Below, in pieces: positions 8,242 to 16,019 of a stretch of DNA of 64,000 bases. The stretch covers positions 1 to 64,000 of the forward strand of contig NZ_RQRT01000015.1 in assembly GCF_004335005.1 (NCBI RefSeq), written 5' to 3'. The translations under genes were made by a program, and so were the position numbers. Numbering within the stretch: the stretch's first letter is position 1; the number at the start of each line of letters is the position of its first letter. The notes under the pieces were generated by a model. It was not told the origin of the DNA. It ran no database searches and saw only the letters and a list, made by a program, of their open reading frames with translations. This stretch comes from Paracoccus nototheniae (GTDB taxonomy: Bacteria; Pseudomonadota; Alphaproteobacteria; Rhodobacterales; Rhodobacteraceae).

Positions 8242-8303
8242 GGGGGCTGCCGCCCCCGGCCGCGATGCGGCCTCCCCCGCGGATATTGTCGTGAAGAAGA
8301 AGG
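8242..8303 (+). repeat. Dispersed intergenic repeat, copy 4
   Basis: GGGGGCTGCCGCCCCC hairpin, then a GGCCGC/GCGGCC mini-hairpin, CCCCCGC, the core GGATATT and the alternative tail GTGAAGAAGAAGG. It lies between the divergent rpsF operon and speB, so here it is not at a gene end. The rest of the 295-base gap (8081-8375) holds only the rpsF promoter. Confidence 0.85.
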
Positions 8304-8375
8304 GTCGAGGCGGCAGGGTCTTGCATGGGGGGCAGAGGGCGGGGCAGTCTGGCCCAGCATATTTTGGGGGACGTG

Positions 8376-9335
8376 ATGGCGCTGGAAGATGCGAAGACGC
8401 AAGTGGATCAGGCTTTCACGCGCGAGAGCCTGCGCGGGCTGTCGTTCGAGAATGCCTTTGGCGGGGCCACGAGTTTCCTGCGGCGACGCTATAGCAAGGA
8501 TCTGACCGGGGTCGATCTGGCGGTGACGGGCATCCCCTTCGATCAGGCGGTGACGCATCGGCCGGGCACCCGGTTCGGACCGCGCGCGATCCGCGAGGCC
8601 TCCACGCTGCAGGCTTTCGATGCGCCCTATGGCTGGGCATATGATCCGCTGGCGCTGCTGGATGTGGTCGATTACGGCGACATGGCGTTCGATTATGCCA
8701 ACATGCGCGATGTGCCGGGGCGGATCGAGGCGCATATCGGCGCCATTCTGGATGCCGGGGCGGCGCCGGTGACGCTTGGCGGGGATCATTCGATCACTCT
8801 GCCGATCCTGCGGGCGGTGGTGGCGCGGCGGGGGCCGGTGGCGCTGATCCAGTTCGATGCGCATTCCGACACCTGGGTCGATGACGATCCGGACCGGATC
8901 GATCATGGCACCTTTCTGTACAAGGCGATCCGCGAGGGCGTGGTCGATGCGGCGGCCAGCGTCGCGGTGGGCATCCGCACCGACAATCCCGACACGATGG
9001 GGGTGACGATCCTGGACGCGCCCATGGTTCATCGCGACGGCGTCGATGCGGTGCTGGCCCGGGTGCGGGCGGTGGTGGGCGAGAGGCCGGTCTATGTGAC
9101 CTTCGACATCGACGCGCTGGACCCGGCCTTTGCGCCGGGCACAGGGACTCCGGTCTGGGGAGGCCTGGCCAGCTGGCAGGCGGCGGCATTGTTGCGTGGG
9201 CTGGCAGGGGTGGATCTGATCGGCGGCGATGTGGTCGAGGTGTCGCCGCCCTATGACACGACCGGGGCGACGGCGATCGCGGGGGCGCACGTGGCGCTGG
9301 AACTGATCGCGCTGTTCGGCTGGACCCGACGGTGA
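8376..9335 (+). CDS. speB: Agmatinase
   Basis: This is a manganese hydrolase of the ureohydrolase family that splits agmatine into putrescine and urea. It has 319 residues. The metal ligands are visible in GGDHSIT, FDAHSDTW and DIDALDPAFAPGTGTP, the three family signatures, together with the N-terminal substrate loop PFDQAVTHRPGTRFGP. The GGGGGA run six bases upstream supports the ATG at 8376; a start 51 bases earlier is possible but not conserved. The urea it releases could feed the urease encoded 22 kb away. Other guanidino compounds (guanidinobutyrate) cannot be excluded as substrates. Confidence 0.92.
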   Translation: MALEDAKTQVDQAFTRESLRGLSFENAFGGATSFLRRRYSKDLTGVDLAVTGIPFDQAVTHRPGTRFGPRAIREASTLQAFDAPYGWAYDPLALLDVVDYGDMAFDYANMRDVPGRIEAHIGAILDAGAAPVTLGGDHSITLPILRAVVARRGPVALIQFDAHSDTWVDDDPDRIDHGTFLYKAIREGVVDAAASVAVGIRTDNPDTMGVTILDAPMVHRDGVDAVLARVRAVVGERPVYVTFDIDALDPAFAPGTGTPVWGGLASWQAAALLRGLAGVDLIGGDVVEVSPPYDTTGATAIAGAHVALELIALFGWTRR

Positions 9336-9338
9336 ATG

Positions 9339-9409
9339 GCGTCCCGCGACGGCCGGGGGGCTTCCTGCCCCCCGGACCCCCCTGGGGATATTTGCGGACC
9401 GATGCAGGG
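9339..9409 (+). repeat. Dispersed intergenic repeat, copy 5 (GCGTCCCGCGA subtype)
   Basis: GCGTCCCGCGAC precedes the hairpin CCGGGGGGC-TTCCT-GCCCCCCGG, then ACCCCCCT, the core GGGGATATTT and a diverged tail (GCGGACCGATGCAGG). It begins four bases after the speB stop and 46 bases before prfA. The same 5' prefix is found in copies 12 and 13. Confidence 0.85.
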
Positions 9410-9454
9410 CAAGTGGCGCTTGTCCCGTCGCGGGCGCGGGGGTAAGGCGCATTC

Positions 9455-10510
9455 ATGGTGCCCGAAGACCGTCTGATCCAGATCCTGCAGCGTTTCGAGT
9501 TTCTCGAGGCGCGGCTGAATGCCGGTGCCGCGCCCGATCAGATCGCCGCGATCAGCCGCGAATATGCCGAGCTGAAGCCGGTGGTCGAAGAGATCGGCCA
9601 ATGGCGGACGGCGCAGGACGGGCTGGCCGAGGCGCGCGCGATGCTGGGGGATCCCGAGATGCGCGGTCTGGCTGAGGAGGAGTTGCGCCGGATCGATGCG
9701 CAGTTGCCCGCGCTGGAACAGGCGTTGCGGCTGGCCTTGCTGCCCAAGGATGCCGCCGATGCGCGCCCGGCCATCGTCGAGATCCGGCCCGGAACCGGGG
9801 GCGACGAGGCCGCCCTGTTCGCCGGCGATCTGCTGGAGATGTATCGCCGCCATGCCGAGGGGCAGGGCTGGCAGTTCCAGATGCTGGATCTGACCCGGAC
9901 CGAATTGGGCGGCGTCAAGGAGGCCACCGCCCGGATCGAGGGCGAGGGGGTCTTTGCCCGGCTGAAATACGAATCCGGCGTGCACCGGGTGCAGCGCGTG
10001 CCCACCACCGAATCGGGCGGACGCATCCATACCAGCGCCGCCACCGTGGCCGTGCTGCCCGAGGCCGCCGAGGATGTGGCCATCGACATTCCCGCCGGCG
10101 ACATCCGCATCGACACCATGCGCGCCAGCGGGGCGGGCGGCCAGCATGTGAACACCACCGATTCGGCGGTGCGCATCACCCACCTGCCCACCGGCATCGT
10201 CGTCACCAGCAGCGAAAAGTCCCAGCATCAGAACCGCGCCAATGCCATGGCCGTGCTGCGCGCACGTCTGTATGACATGCAGAGGGCTGCGGCGGATGCC
10301 GAACGCTCGGCCGATCGCAAGTCGCAGGTCGGCAGCGGCGATCGCAGCGAACGCATCCGCACCTATAATTTCCCGCAGGGCCGCATGACCGATCACCGCA
10401 TCAACCTGACGCTTTACGCGCTTGACCGGATCATGGCGGGCGATCTGGCCGAGATCATCGATGCCCTGACCTCCCATGATCAGGCTGCACGGCTGGCGGA
10501 GGCGGAATGA
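9455..10510 (+). CDS. prfA: Peptide chain release factor 1
   Basis: RF1 reads UAA and UAG stop codons and triggers release of the finished peptide. The 351-residue protein has the PxT anticodon region in [24 protein letters not shown] and the catalytic GGQ in [17 protein letters not shown] (near residue 228). The C-terminal part ([20 protein letters not shown]) is also standard. It overlaps prmC by four bases (ATGA). PrmC methylates the GGQ glutamine, so the pair forms a functional operon. Confidence 0.98.
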   Translation: MVPEDRLIQILQRFEFLEARLNAGAAPDQIAAISREYAELKPVVEEIGQWRTAQDGLAEARAMLGDPEMRGLAEEELRRIDAQLPALEQALRLALLPKDAADARPAIVEIRPGTGGDEAALFAGDLLEMYRRHAEGQGWQFQMLDLTRTELGGVKEATARIEGEGVFARLKYESGVHRVQRVPTTESGGRIHTSAATVAVLPEAAEDVAIDIPAGDIRIDTMRASGAGGQHVNTTDSAVRITHLPTGIVVTSSEKSQHQNRANAMAVLRARLYDMQRAAADAERSADRKSQVGSGDRSERIRTYNFPQGRMTDHRINLTLYALDRIMAGDLAEIIDALTSHDQAARLAEAE

Positions 10511-11343
10511 ATTTGTCGCAGGCTCAGGCCGAGGGGGCGGCCCTGCTACGTGCGTCGGGGATCGAGGGCGGCGCCCGCGACGCCGACCGCATTCTGGCCG
10601 CCGTGCTGGAGATCGAGCCGGGCCAGTTGCGCATCACCGAGGATCTTACGCTGAGCGCGGATCAGGCGGCGCGGTTTCATCGCGGCATTGCGGCGCGCGC
10701 GCTGCGTCAGCCTGTGGCGCAGATCGTCGGGTTTCGCGATTTCTGGGCGCATCGCTTTCAGGTGACCCGCGACACGCTGGACCCCCGCCCCGAAACCGAG
10801 GCGCTGGTCGAGGCCGCGCTGGCTCGCCCCTGGCACAGCGTGCTGGATCTGGGGACCGGGACCGGGGCCATCCTGATCTCGCTTCTGGCGGCACGGTCGG
10901 GAACCGTCGGGCTGGGCACCGATATCTCGGAGGCCACGCTGCAGGTGGCGCGGTTCAACGCCCGGCAGATCGGCGTGAATGCGCGGTTCCGGCAGGCCGA
11001 CTGGGTCGAGGGGGTGACGGGACAGTTCGATCTGATCGTGTCGAACCCGCCCTATATTGCCGAGGCCGAGATGGCAGGCCTTGCGCCCGATGTGCGCGAC
11101 TGGGAGCCCCGCGCCGCGCTGACCGACGGGGCCGACGGCCTCAGCGCCTATCGCATCATCGCGGCGGGTGCGCGCGACCTGCTGGCCCCCGGCGGCGCGG
11201 TGCTGGTCGAGATCGGGCCGTCGCAGGGGGCGGCGGTCATGGGATTGTTCGCGGCGCAGGGCGGTGCGGCGCGGGTGCTGCCGGATCTGGACGGGCGCGA
11301 TCGCGTGGTGGTGGCGGAATTTGATGGCGCATCAGCGGTTTGA
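10507..11343 (+). CDS. prmC: Release factor glutamine methyltransferase
   Basis: PrmC transfers a methyl group from SAM to the glutamine of the GGQ motif in RF1 and RF2. It is 278 residues: a helical N-terminal domain, a linker ([12 protein letters not shown]) and a class I methyltransferase fold with [15 protein letters not shown] and the catalytic NPPYIAE motif (near residue 180). [11 protein letters not shown] is also diagnostic. Its ATG overlaps the prfA stop, so translation is coupled. Confidence 0.97.
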   Translation: MNLSQAQAEGAALLRASGIEGGARDADRILAAVLEIEPGQLRITEDLTLSADQAARFHRGIAARALRQPVAQIVGFRDFWAHRFQVTRDTLDPRPETEALVEAALARPWHSVLDLGTGTGAILISLLAARSGTVGLGTDISEATLQVARFNARQIGVNARFRQADWVEGVTGQFDLIVSNPPYIAEAEMAGLAPDVRDWEPRAALTDGADGLSAYRIIAAGARDLLAPGGAVLVEIGPSQGAAVMGLFAAQGGAARVLPDLDGRDRVVVAEFDGASAV

Positions 11344-11598
11344 CCGCGGCTGCGCGATATTTCACGCAGTTTTCGCTTGTCTAACCCTGCGTGACATGGT
11401 TAGTCGGCGGCGTGCGACAGCCAAGCCGCCGTCGCATGGGTCAGCCACATACTGCCGATTCCGAAGGGTCGCGTCATCGCGTCCTTGCCGGGGACAGGCA
11501 GGGCTGAACGGAGAGGCTGGATGCCCCCGTAACCGTCCGACACCGCCGTCCAGTTCATTCTGGCATCCCGACGCCCGGAAACATTTACAGACAGTCTG
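11344..11598 (+). other. Intergenic region before DUF4167 gene
   Basis: These 255 bases hold a partial inverted repeat (GGCGGCGTGCGAC ... GCCGCCGTCGCA, about 11404-11438) and presumably the promoter of the downstream gene. I see no repeat copy, no convincing -35/-10 pair and no conserved reading frame. Confidence 0.3.
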
Positions 11599-12642
11599 AT
11601 GAGATCATCAAAATCCCGCTCGCGTAGCAAATCGAACCGCCAGCGCACGCTGGGAAACATCACCAATCGTGTCTTTGAAAGCTCGGGGCCCGAGGGCAAG
11701 GTGCGTGGCACCCCCCAGCAGATCATCGAGAAATACCTGACGCTGGCGCGTGACGCCCAGCTGTCCCATGACCGCGTGGCCGAGCAGAGCTTTCTGCAAC
11801 ATGCCGAGCATTACACCCGTATGCTGGGTGAGGCGAACAAGGAAATGGCCGACCGTCAGGGGCAGGGCAGACCCGAGGATGACGGCTATCAGTCCAGCAT
11901 GGGCGGTCACGGCTATCATCAGGGCGGCAACGCTCAGGGGCATGGCCAGAATGGTGGCCAGAACGGCAACCAGAACCACGGCTATCAGAGCAATGGCAAT
12001 TCAGGACAGGGCGGCCATCAGAACGATGGCGGCCAGCGTCATGACGGCAATCGGGACCGGTCGCGGGATCAGCAAAATCGCGACAGCCAGCCCCGGGACC
12101 AACAGAACCGGGACAACCAGTCCCGCGACCAGCAATACCGGGACAATGCGCCCCGCGACAGCCATCCGCGCGACCCGCAAAGCCGCGACAACCAGCCGCG
12201 CGACAGCCAGCCGCGCGACAATCAGCCCCGGGATCCGCAAAGCCGCGACGCACAGCCCCGGGACAGCCAGCCCCGCGAAAACCAGCCCCGGTCGTCGCGT
12301 TCGCGCCGCGAGCCGCGCGACAACAACGATCCGCGCAATGCCGAGGCTGCGGCTCCGGCTCAGGCCACCCTGCCGGATGTGCTGAGCGCGCGCGAGGATG
12401 ACGCTGCCGCCCCGGTGATCACGCCGGAAACCGGCGCCGCGGTCGAAACGCCCGCCAAGCCCCCCCGCGCGCGGACCCCGCGTGCCCGGACGCCGCGTGC
12501 CGCTTCGGATGCGGCTGGCGATGCGACCTCGACGGATGCGGCGCCGACCGATGTGGTGCCCGCGCCGACCCGCAGCCGCCGCAAGCCTGTGATGAAAAGC
12601 GATGCTGTGGTGTCCGATCCGCAGGACGGCAATCAGGACTGA
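11599..12642 (+). CDS. DUF4167 domain protein with long Arg/Asp/Gln repeat tail
   Basis: The N-terminal 90 residues match the alphaproteobacterial DUF4167 domain: a basic start (MRSSKSRSRSKSNRQRTLGN), FESSGPEGKVRGTPQQIIEKYLTLARDAQLSHDRV and ENYLQHAEHYTRML-like HAEHYTRMLGEANKE. The function is unknown. The remaining 250 residues are low complexity: a Gly/His/Gln/Asn-rich stretch, then about a dozen RDNQPRD/RDSQPRD-type units (about 161-238), then a Pro/Ala-rich C-terminus. The basic head and disordered charged tail suggest RNA or nucleoid binding, as inference. The start has a weak ribosome binding site. A strong terminator follows. Confidence 0.9.
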   Translation: MRSSKSRSRSKSNRQRTLGNITNRVFESSGPEGKVRGTPQQIIEKYLTLARDAQLSHDRVAEQSFLQHAEHYTRMLGEANKEMADRQGQGRPEDDGYQSSMGGHGYHQGGNAQGHGQNGGQNGNQNHGYQSNGNSGQGGHQNDGGQRHDGNRDRSRDQQNRDSQPRDQQNRDNQSRDQQYRDNAPRDSHPRDPQSRDNQPRDSQPRDNQPRDPQSRDAQPRDSQPRENQPRSSRSRREPRDNNDPRNAEAAAPAQATLPDVLSAREDDAAAPVITPETGAAVETPAKPPRARTPRARTPRAASDAAGDATSTDAAPTDVVPAPTRSRRKPVMKSDAVVSDPQDGNQD

Positions 12643-12663
12643 TCCCGACCGGATCACCACACG

Positions 12664-12695
12664 GACAAGGGCGCGCCAGACGGCGCGCCCTTTGT
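12664..12695 (+). terminator. Intrinsic terminator after DUF4167 gene
   Basis: A perfect stem AGGGCGCGCC / GGCGCGCCCT with the loop AGAC is flanked by ACA on the left and a short TTTGT run on the right, 21 bases after the stop codon. Confidence 0.85.
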
Positions 12696-12770
12696 CATTC
12701 GTCAGAGCCTTTCAACCTCTGCCAAAAGCTCCGGCGCGGGCACAAGGGGCACCAAACGCCCCCCTTTCTT

Positions 12771-12788
12771 CTTCACTCAAATATCCAT
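12771..12788 (-). repeat. Dispersed intergenic repeat, copy 6 (degenerate)
   Basis: TTCTTCTTCACTCAAATATCC is the reverse complement of the GGATATTT core plus a GAAGAAGAA tail. The C-run arms are decayed (CGCCCCCCTTT just to the left). It lies between the convergent DUF4167 gene and rsmA. Confidence 0.6.
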
Positions 12789-12839
12789 CTTTCCGGCAGC
12801 AGCCAGATGGCCCACCACCGGGGGTCGTCCAGCCCCCCG

Positions 12840-13685
12840 TCACGCCTCGCGCGCAGCCTTCAGGGCGCGCGCCAGAGCGCAGAACTGTTCCAGCTCGATC
12901 TCTTCGGCGCGGGCGGTGGGGGGGATGGCGACGCTGTCCAGCAGCGCCTCGATCTGAGGATGCAGGCCCTTGAGGCTGGCGCGCAGCATCTTGCGGCGCT
13001 GGTTGAAGCCCGCAGCGGTGATCTGGCCCAGAACGGCGGCATCGGCGGGAAAGCGGGGCTGGGGCAGGGCGGTCAGATGGACGACCGCGGAATGGACCTT
13101 GGGGGCGGGCACGAAGGCCTCGGGCGGCAGGGTCATCACGATGCGCGCATCGGCGCGCCATTGGGCCAGCAGCGCCAGCCGGCCATAGGCCTTGGAGCCG
13201 GGCGTGGCGGTGATGCGCTGCGCGACCTCTTTCTGGAACATCAGCGTCAGGGATTGCCAGAAGGGCGGCCAGTCGCGCGGCGTCAGCCAGCGGATCAGCA
13301 ATTCGGTGCCGACATTATAGGGCAGGTTCGCGGCCACCCGGATCGGCGGCGTCAGATGGGCCATCGGGTCGATGGCCAGCGCGTCGCCGGTGATGATGGT
13401 CAGGCGGCCCGGATAGGCGGCGGCGATCTGTTCCAGCGCAGGCAGGGCGCGGGGGTCTTTCTCGATCGCCAGCACGTGGCGGGCGCCGCAGGCCAACAGA
13501 CCGCGCGTCAGCCCGCCGGGACCGGGGCCGATCTCCAGCACGTCGCAGCCGGTCAGATCCCCCGCCTGACGGGCAATCTTGTGGGTCAGGTTCAGGTCGA
13601 GCAGGAAATTCTGACCCAGCTGCTTCTTGGCGCTGAGGTCGTGGGTGGCGATGACCTCGCGCAGGGGGGGGAGGTTGTCGATCAT
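12840..13685 (-). CDS. rsmA: 16S rRNA (adenine1518/1519-N6)-dimethyltransferase
   Basis: RsmA (KsgA) dimethylates two adjacent adenines in the 3' hairpin of 16S rRNA late in 30S assembly; loss gives kasugamycin resistance. It has 281 residues. The SAM-binding fold shows [41 protein letters not shown] and the catalytic NLPYNVGT. Its ATG overlaps the stop of pdxA as ATGA, so it is read from the same transcript as surA and pdxA, the arrangement known in enterobacteria. Confidence 0.97.
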   Translation of the reverse strand: MIDNLPPLREVIATHDLSAKKQLGQNFLLDLNLTHKIARQAGDLTGCDVLEIGPGPGGLTRGLLACGARHVLAIEKDPRALPALEQIAAAYPGRLTIITGDALAIDPMAHLTPPIRVAANLPYNVGTELLIRWLTPRDWPPFWQSLTLMFQKEVAQRITATPGSKAYGRLALLAQWRADARIVMTLPPEAFVPAPKVHSAVVHLTALPQPRFPADAAVLGQITAAGFNQRRKMLRASLKGLHPQIEALLDSVAIPPTARAEEIELEQFCALARALKAAREA

Positions 13686-14713
13686 GGCTGATGCCGGACC
13701 GGGGGTTTCACACCCCCGGACCCCCGTGGGATATTTCGGCCAAGATGAAGGGGCTGCCGGGCATTGGCCATTTGGCGGGCCATCGTCAGCGCGGCGATGG
13801 TGGAGGCCGGGTCGGCCAGCCGCTTGCCCGCGATGTCGAAGGCGGTGCCGTGATCGGGCGAGGTGCGGATGAAGGGCAGGCCCAGGGTCACGTTGACGCC
13901 GCCTGCAAAATCCAGCGTCTTGATCGGGATCAGGGCCTGATCGTGATAGGCGCAGATGGCGGCGTCATATCCGGCGCGGGCCGGGGCGTGAAACATCGTG
14001 TCGGCTGGCAGGGGGCCGGTCAGGTCCATCCCCTCGGCCCGCAGGCGGGTCAGCAGGGGGACGATCATGTCCAGTTCGGTTCGGCCCATCGTCCCGCCCT
14101 CGCCCGCATGGGGGTTCAGCCCCGCGACCGCGATGCGGGGGCTTTCAATCGCGAAATCGCGGATGAGCGCCGCATGGGTCAGGCGAATGGCCTGTTCCAG
14201 CGCGGCGGGCGTCAGGGCCGCAGGGACATCCGACAGGGGAATGTGGATCGTCGCGGGCACCACCCGGCAGGGCGGCGTCACCGTGGTCGAGGCCAGCATC
14301 ATCGCCACCGGCACATCGCCTGCCAGATGGGCCAGATATTCGGTATGGCCGGGAAAGGCGAAGCCAGCGCCCTCTTTCAGGGCCTGCTTGTTGATGGGCG
14401 CGGTGGTGATGCCCGCCACGCGGCCACTGATCGCCAGATCGACCGCCCGGGCGATGACCGCGATCACATCCGCCGCATGGGACGGGTCGGGGCGGCCCGG
14501 CGTGGCGGGACCGCTGAAATCATGGCGCAGGACCGGCAGATGGCCCGGCGGCACGGGGTCCGAGGGGTCGGCGACCACGGTCATGGCGCAGCCCGGCGGC
14601 AAATGCCGGGGATCGCCCAGCCAGACCAGATCGACGCCCGAGGCCAGCGCCAGCGGCGCCAGTTCCGGGCCCACGCCTGCGGGTTCGCCGCAGGTCAGCA
14701 GGATGCGTGCCAT
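13682..14713 (-). CDS. pdxA: 4-hydroxythreonine-4-phosphate dehydrogenase
   Basis: PdxA oxidises 4-phosphohydroxy-L-threonine with NAD+ in the DXP-dependent route to pyridoxal phosphate. The 343-residue protein has the metal-histidine motifs [21 protein letters not shown] and [11 protein letters not shown], plus [10 protein letters not shown] and [14 protein letters not shown]. The last 23 or so residues ([19 protein letters not shown] and on) are not family sequence: they are translated from dispersed repeat copy 7. The stop overlaps the rsmA ATG. Its own ATG overlaps the surA stop by one base. Confidence 0.95.
   Translation of the reverse strand: MARILLTCGEPAGVGPELAPLALASGVDLVWLGDPRHLPPGCAMTVVADPSDPVPPGHLPVLRHDFSGPATPGRPDPSHAADVIAVIARAVDLAISGRVAGITTAPINKQALKEGAGFAFPGHTEYLAHLAGDVPVAMMLASTTVTPPCRVVPATIHIPLSDVPAALTPAALEQAIRLTHAALIRDFAIESPRIAVAGLNPHAGEGGTMGRTELDMIVPLLTRLRAEGMDLTGPLPADTMFHAPARAGYDAAICAYHDQALIPIKTLDFAGGVNVTLGLPFIRTSPDHGTAFDIAGKRLADPASTIAALTMARQMANARQPLHLGRNIPRGSGGVKPPVRHQP
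13699..13750 (+). repeat. Dispersed intergenic repeat, copy 7 (inside pdxA)
   Basis: CCGGGGG-TTTCACA-CCCCCGG, ACCCCCGT, GGGATATTT, then CGGCCAAGATGAAG. It is nearly identical to copy 2. It is oriented against the transcript and lies wholly within the 3' end of the pdxA frame, just before the pdxA/rsmA overlap. Confidence 0.9.
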
Positions 14714-15987
14714 CAGGGTCGCCGGATGATCGCGTCGGCGCGCAGGTCGGCCAGATAGCCCTCGGCGGCGGCATTGACCTTGAGGTTGAACAGCTGGCTG
14801 CGCACGGCCTCGCGCGTGGGGATGCCTTCGGGTTGGGATGGCTGGGGCACGGCGGCTTCGACCCCGTCCTCGGGCAGGGCAGTGGTCGCGACCTCGGCCT
14901 GCGCGGCCAAAGCGGGCTGGCGGGAACACAGCATCACCAGATCGGCACCCGCGCCGACCGGCACCACGCCCGCCTCGCCGGGGTCCAGCGAGGCCAGCCG
15001 GGCGGCGGTGCCCTGCGGGATCGCCCCCTGGCTGGCTGTCTGGCGCTGGATCTGCGGGGCGATGTCGGGGCCTGCCTGACCGTAAAGATCGTCGCAGCCG
15101 CGCACGGTTGCGGCCAGCCTTGCCGCATCGGCGACCGAGGCCAGGCGCAGCGTCATGTAATCCAGCACCTGTTCACGAGCGCCCGCGCGCACCGTCCCCT
15201 GAATGTCGCGCAGGAAGAACAGCACCACCGCGCCCTCGACCGGCAGGGGCTGGCTGACCTGCCCCGGCTGCAATGCGGTGACGATGGGGCGCAGCGAGGG
15301 CGGAAGATTGTCCAGCGCCAGCATGTCCAGCCGTCCACCGGCCTGCGCCGAAGGCGTGGCGGAATACTGGCGCGCGGCTTCGGCGAACTGCGCCTCGTTC
15401 GGGCGGGATCCGGCGATGCGTTCGGCCAGTTGCAGGGCCTGCGCCTCCTGACCCGGGGGGGCGGGGATGATCAGTTCGGACAGCAGCACCCGGTCGATGA
15501 CCGGCGTTTCGATGGCGCGCTGCAATTCCTGATCCACCTCGGCATCGGACACCCGCACCTGGGGCAGCAGGCGGGCGCGCACGACCTCGCGCCAGACGGT
15601 GCCGGCCTCGACGAAATCGCGAAAGACGCCGTCTTCGATGCCCGCGCGTTCCAGCTGGGCGATGAAGCCCGCCGCGTCCAGACCGGCGCGTCCGGCGAAT
15701 TCCTCAAGGCCTTCCTGCAGACCTTCGGGGGTGATCTCGACGCCGATCTCGGTGGCGGCCTGCACCCGCAGCCGGTCATCGATCAATGCCTGCCGGGCCG
15801 CGTCGGCATCGGCCAGCGGCGCGCCGATCGCCTGCATGAAGCGCATGCGCTGGTCCACCTCGTATCCGGTGACCGCGCTGTCGTTCACATAGACGACGGG
15901 CGCGAACAGGTTCTGCGCCATGGCGGGGGCCACCGCGCCCGTGGCGATCACCGCCGCAAGGGCGATACCCGAAAGGAAATGCCGCAT
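14713..15987 (-). CDS. surA: SurA-type periplasmic peptidyl-prolyl isomerase
   Basis: SurA is a periplasmic chaperone and prolyl isomerase that delivers outer-membrane proteins, LptD among them, to the BAM complex. The 424-residue protein has a signal peptide (MRHFLSGIALAAVIATGAV then APAMAQN), an N-terminal SurA domain (YVNDSAVTGYEVDQRMRFM) and a parvulin-like domain from about 165 to 265 (VLLSELIIP, AARQYSATPSAQAGGRL). I chose the second ATG at 15987 because GAGGG lies five bases upstream; the ATG at 15999 is the alternative. It lies between lptD and pdxA in a chain of touching genes. Confidence 0.92.
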   Translation of the reverse strand: MRHFLSGIALAAVIATGAVAPAMAQNLFAPVVYVNDSAVTGYEVDQRMRFMQAIGAPLADADAARQALIDDRLRVQAATEIGVEITPEGLQEGLEEFAGRAGLDAAGFIAQLERAGIEDGVFRDFVEAGTVWREVVRARLLPQVRVSDAEVDQELQRAIETPVIDRVLLSELIIPAPPGQEAQALQLAERIAGSRPNEAQFAEAARQYSATPSAQAGGRLDMLALDNLPPSLRPIVTALQPGQVSQPLPVEGAVVLFFLRDIQGTVRAGAREQVLDYMTLRLASVADAARLAATVRGCDDLYGQAGPDIAPQIQRQTASQGAIPQGTAARLASLDPGEAGVVPVGAGADLVMLCSRQPALAAQAEVATTALPEDGVEAAVPQPSQPEGIPTREAVRSQLFNLKVNAAAEGYLADLRADAIIRRP

Positions 15988-16019
15988 GTCTGCCCTCATC
16001 CTCGTTTGTTGGCGCCAGA

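Noticed and set aside
12080-12310. Possible CRISPR or minisatellite in the DUF4167 gene
   Set aside because: The units are irregular and stay in frame as RDxQPRD codons; no unique spacers of constant length.
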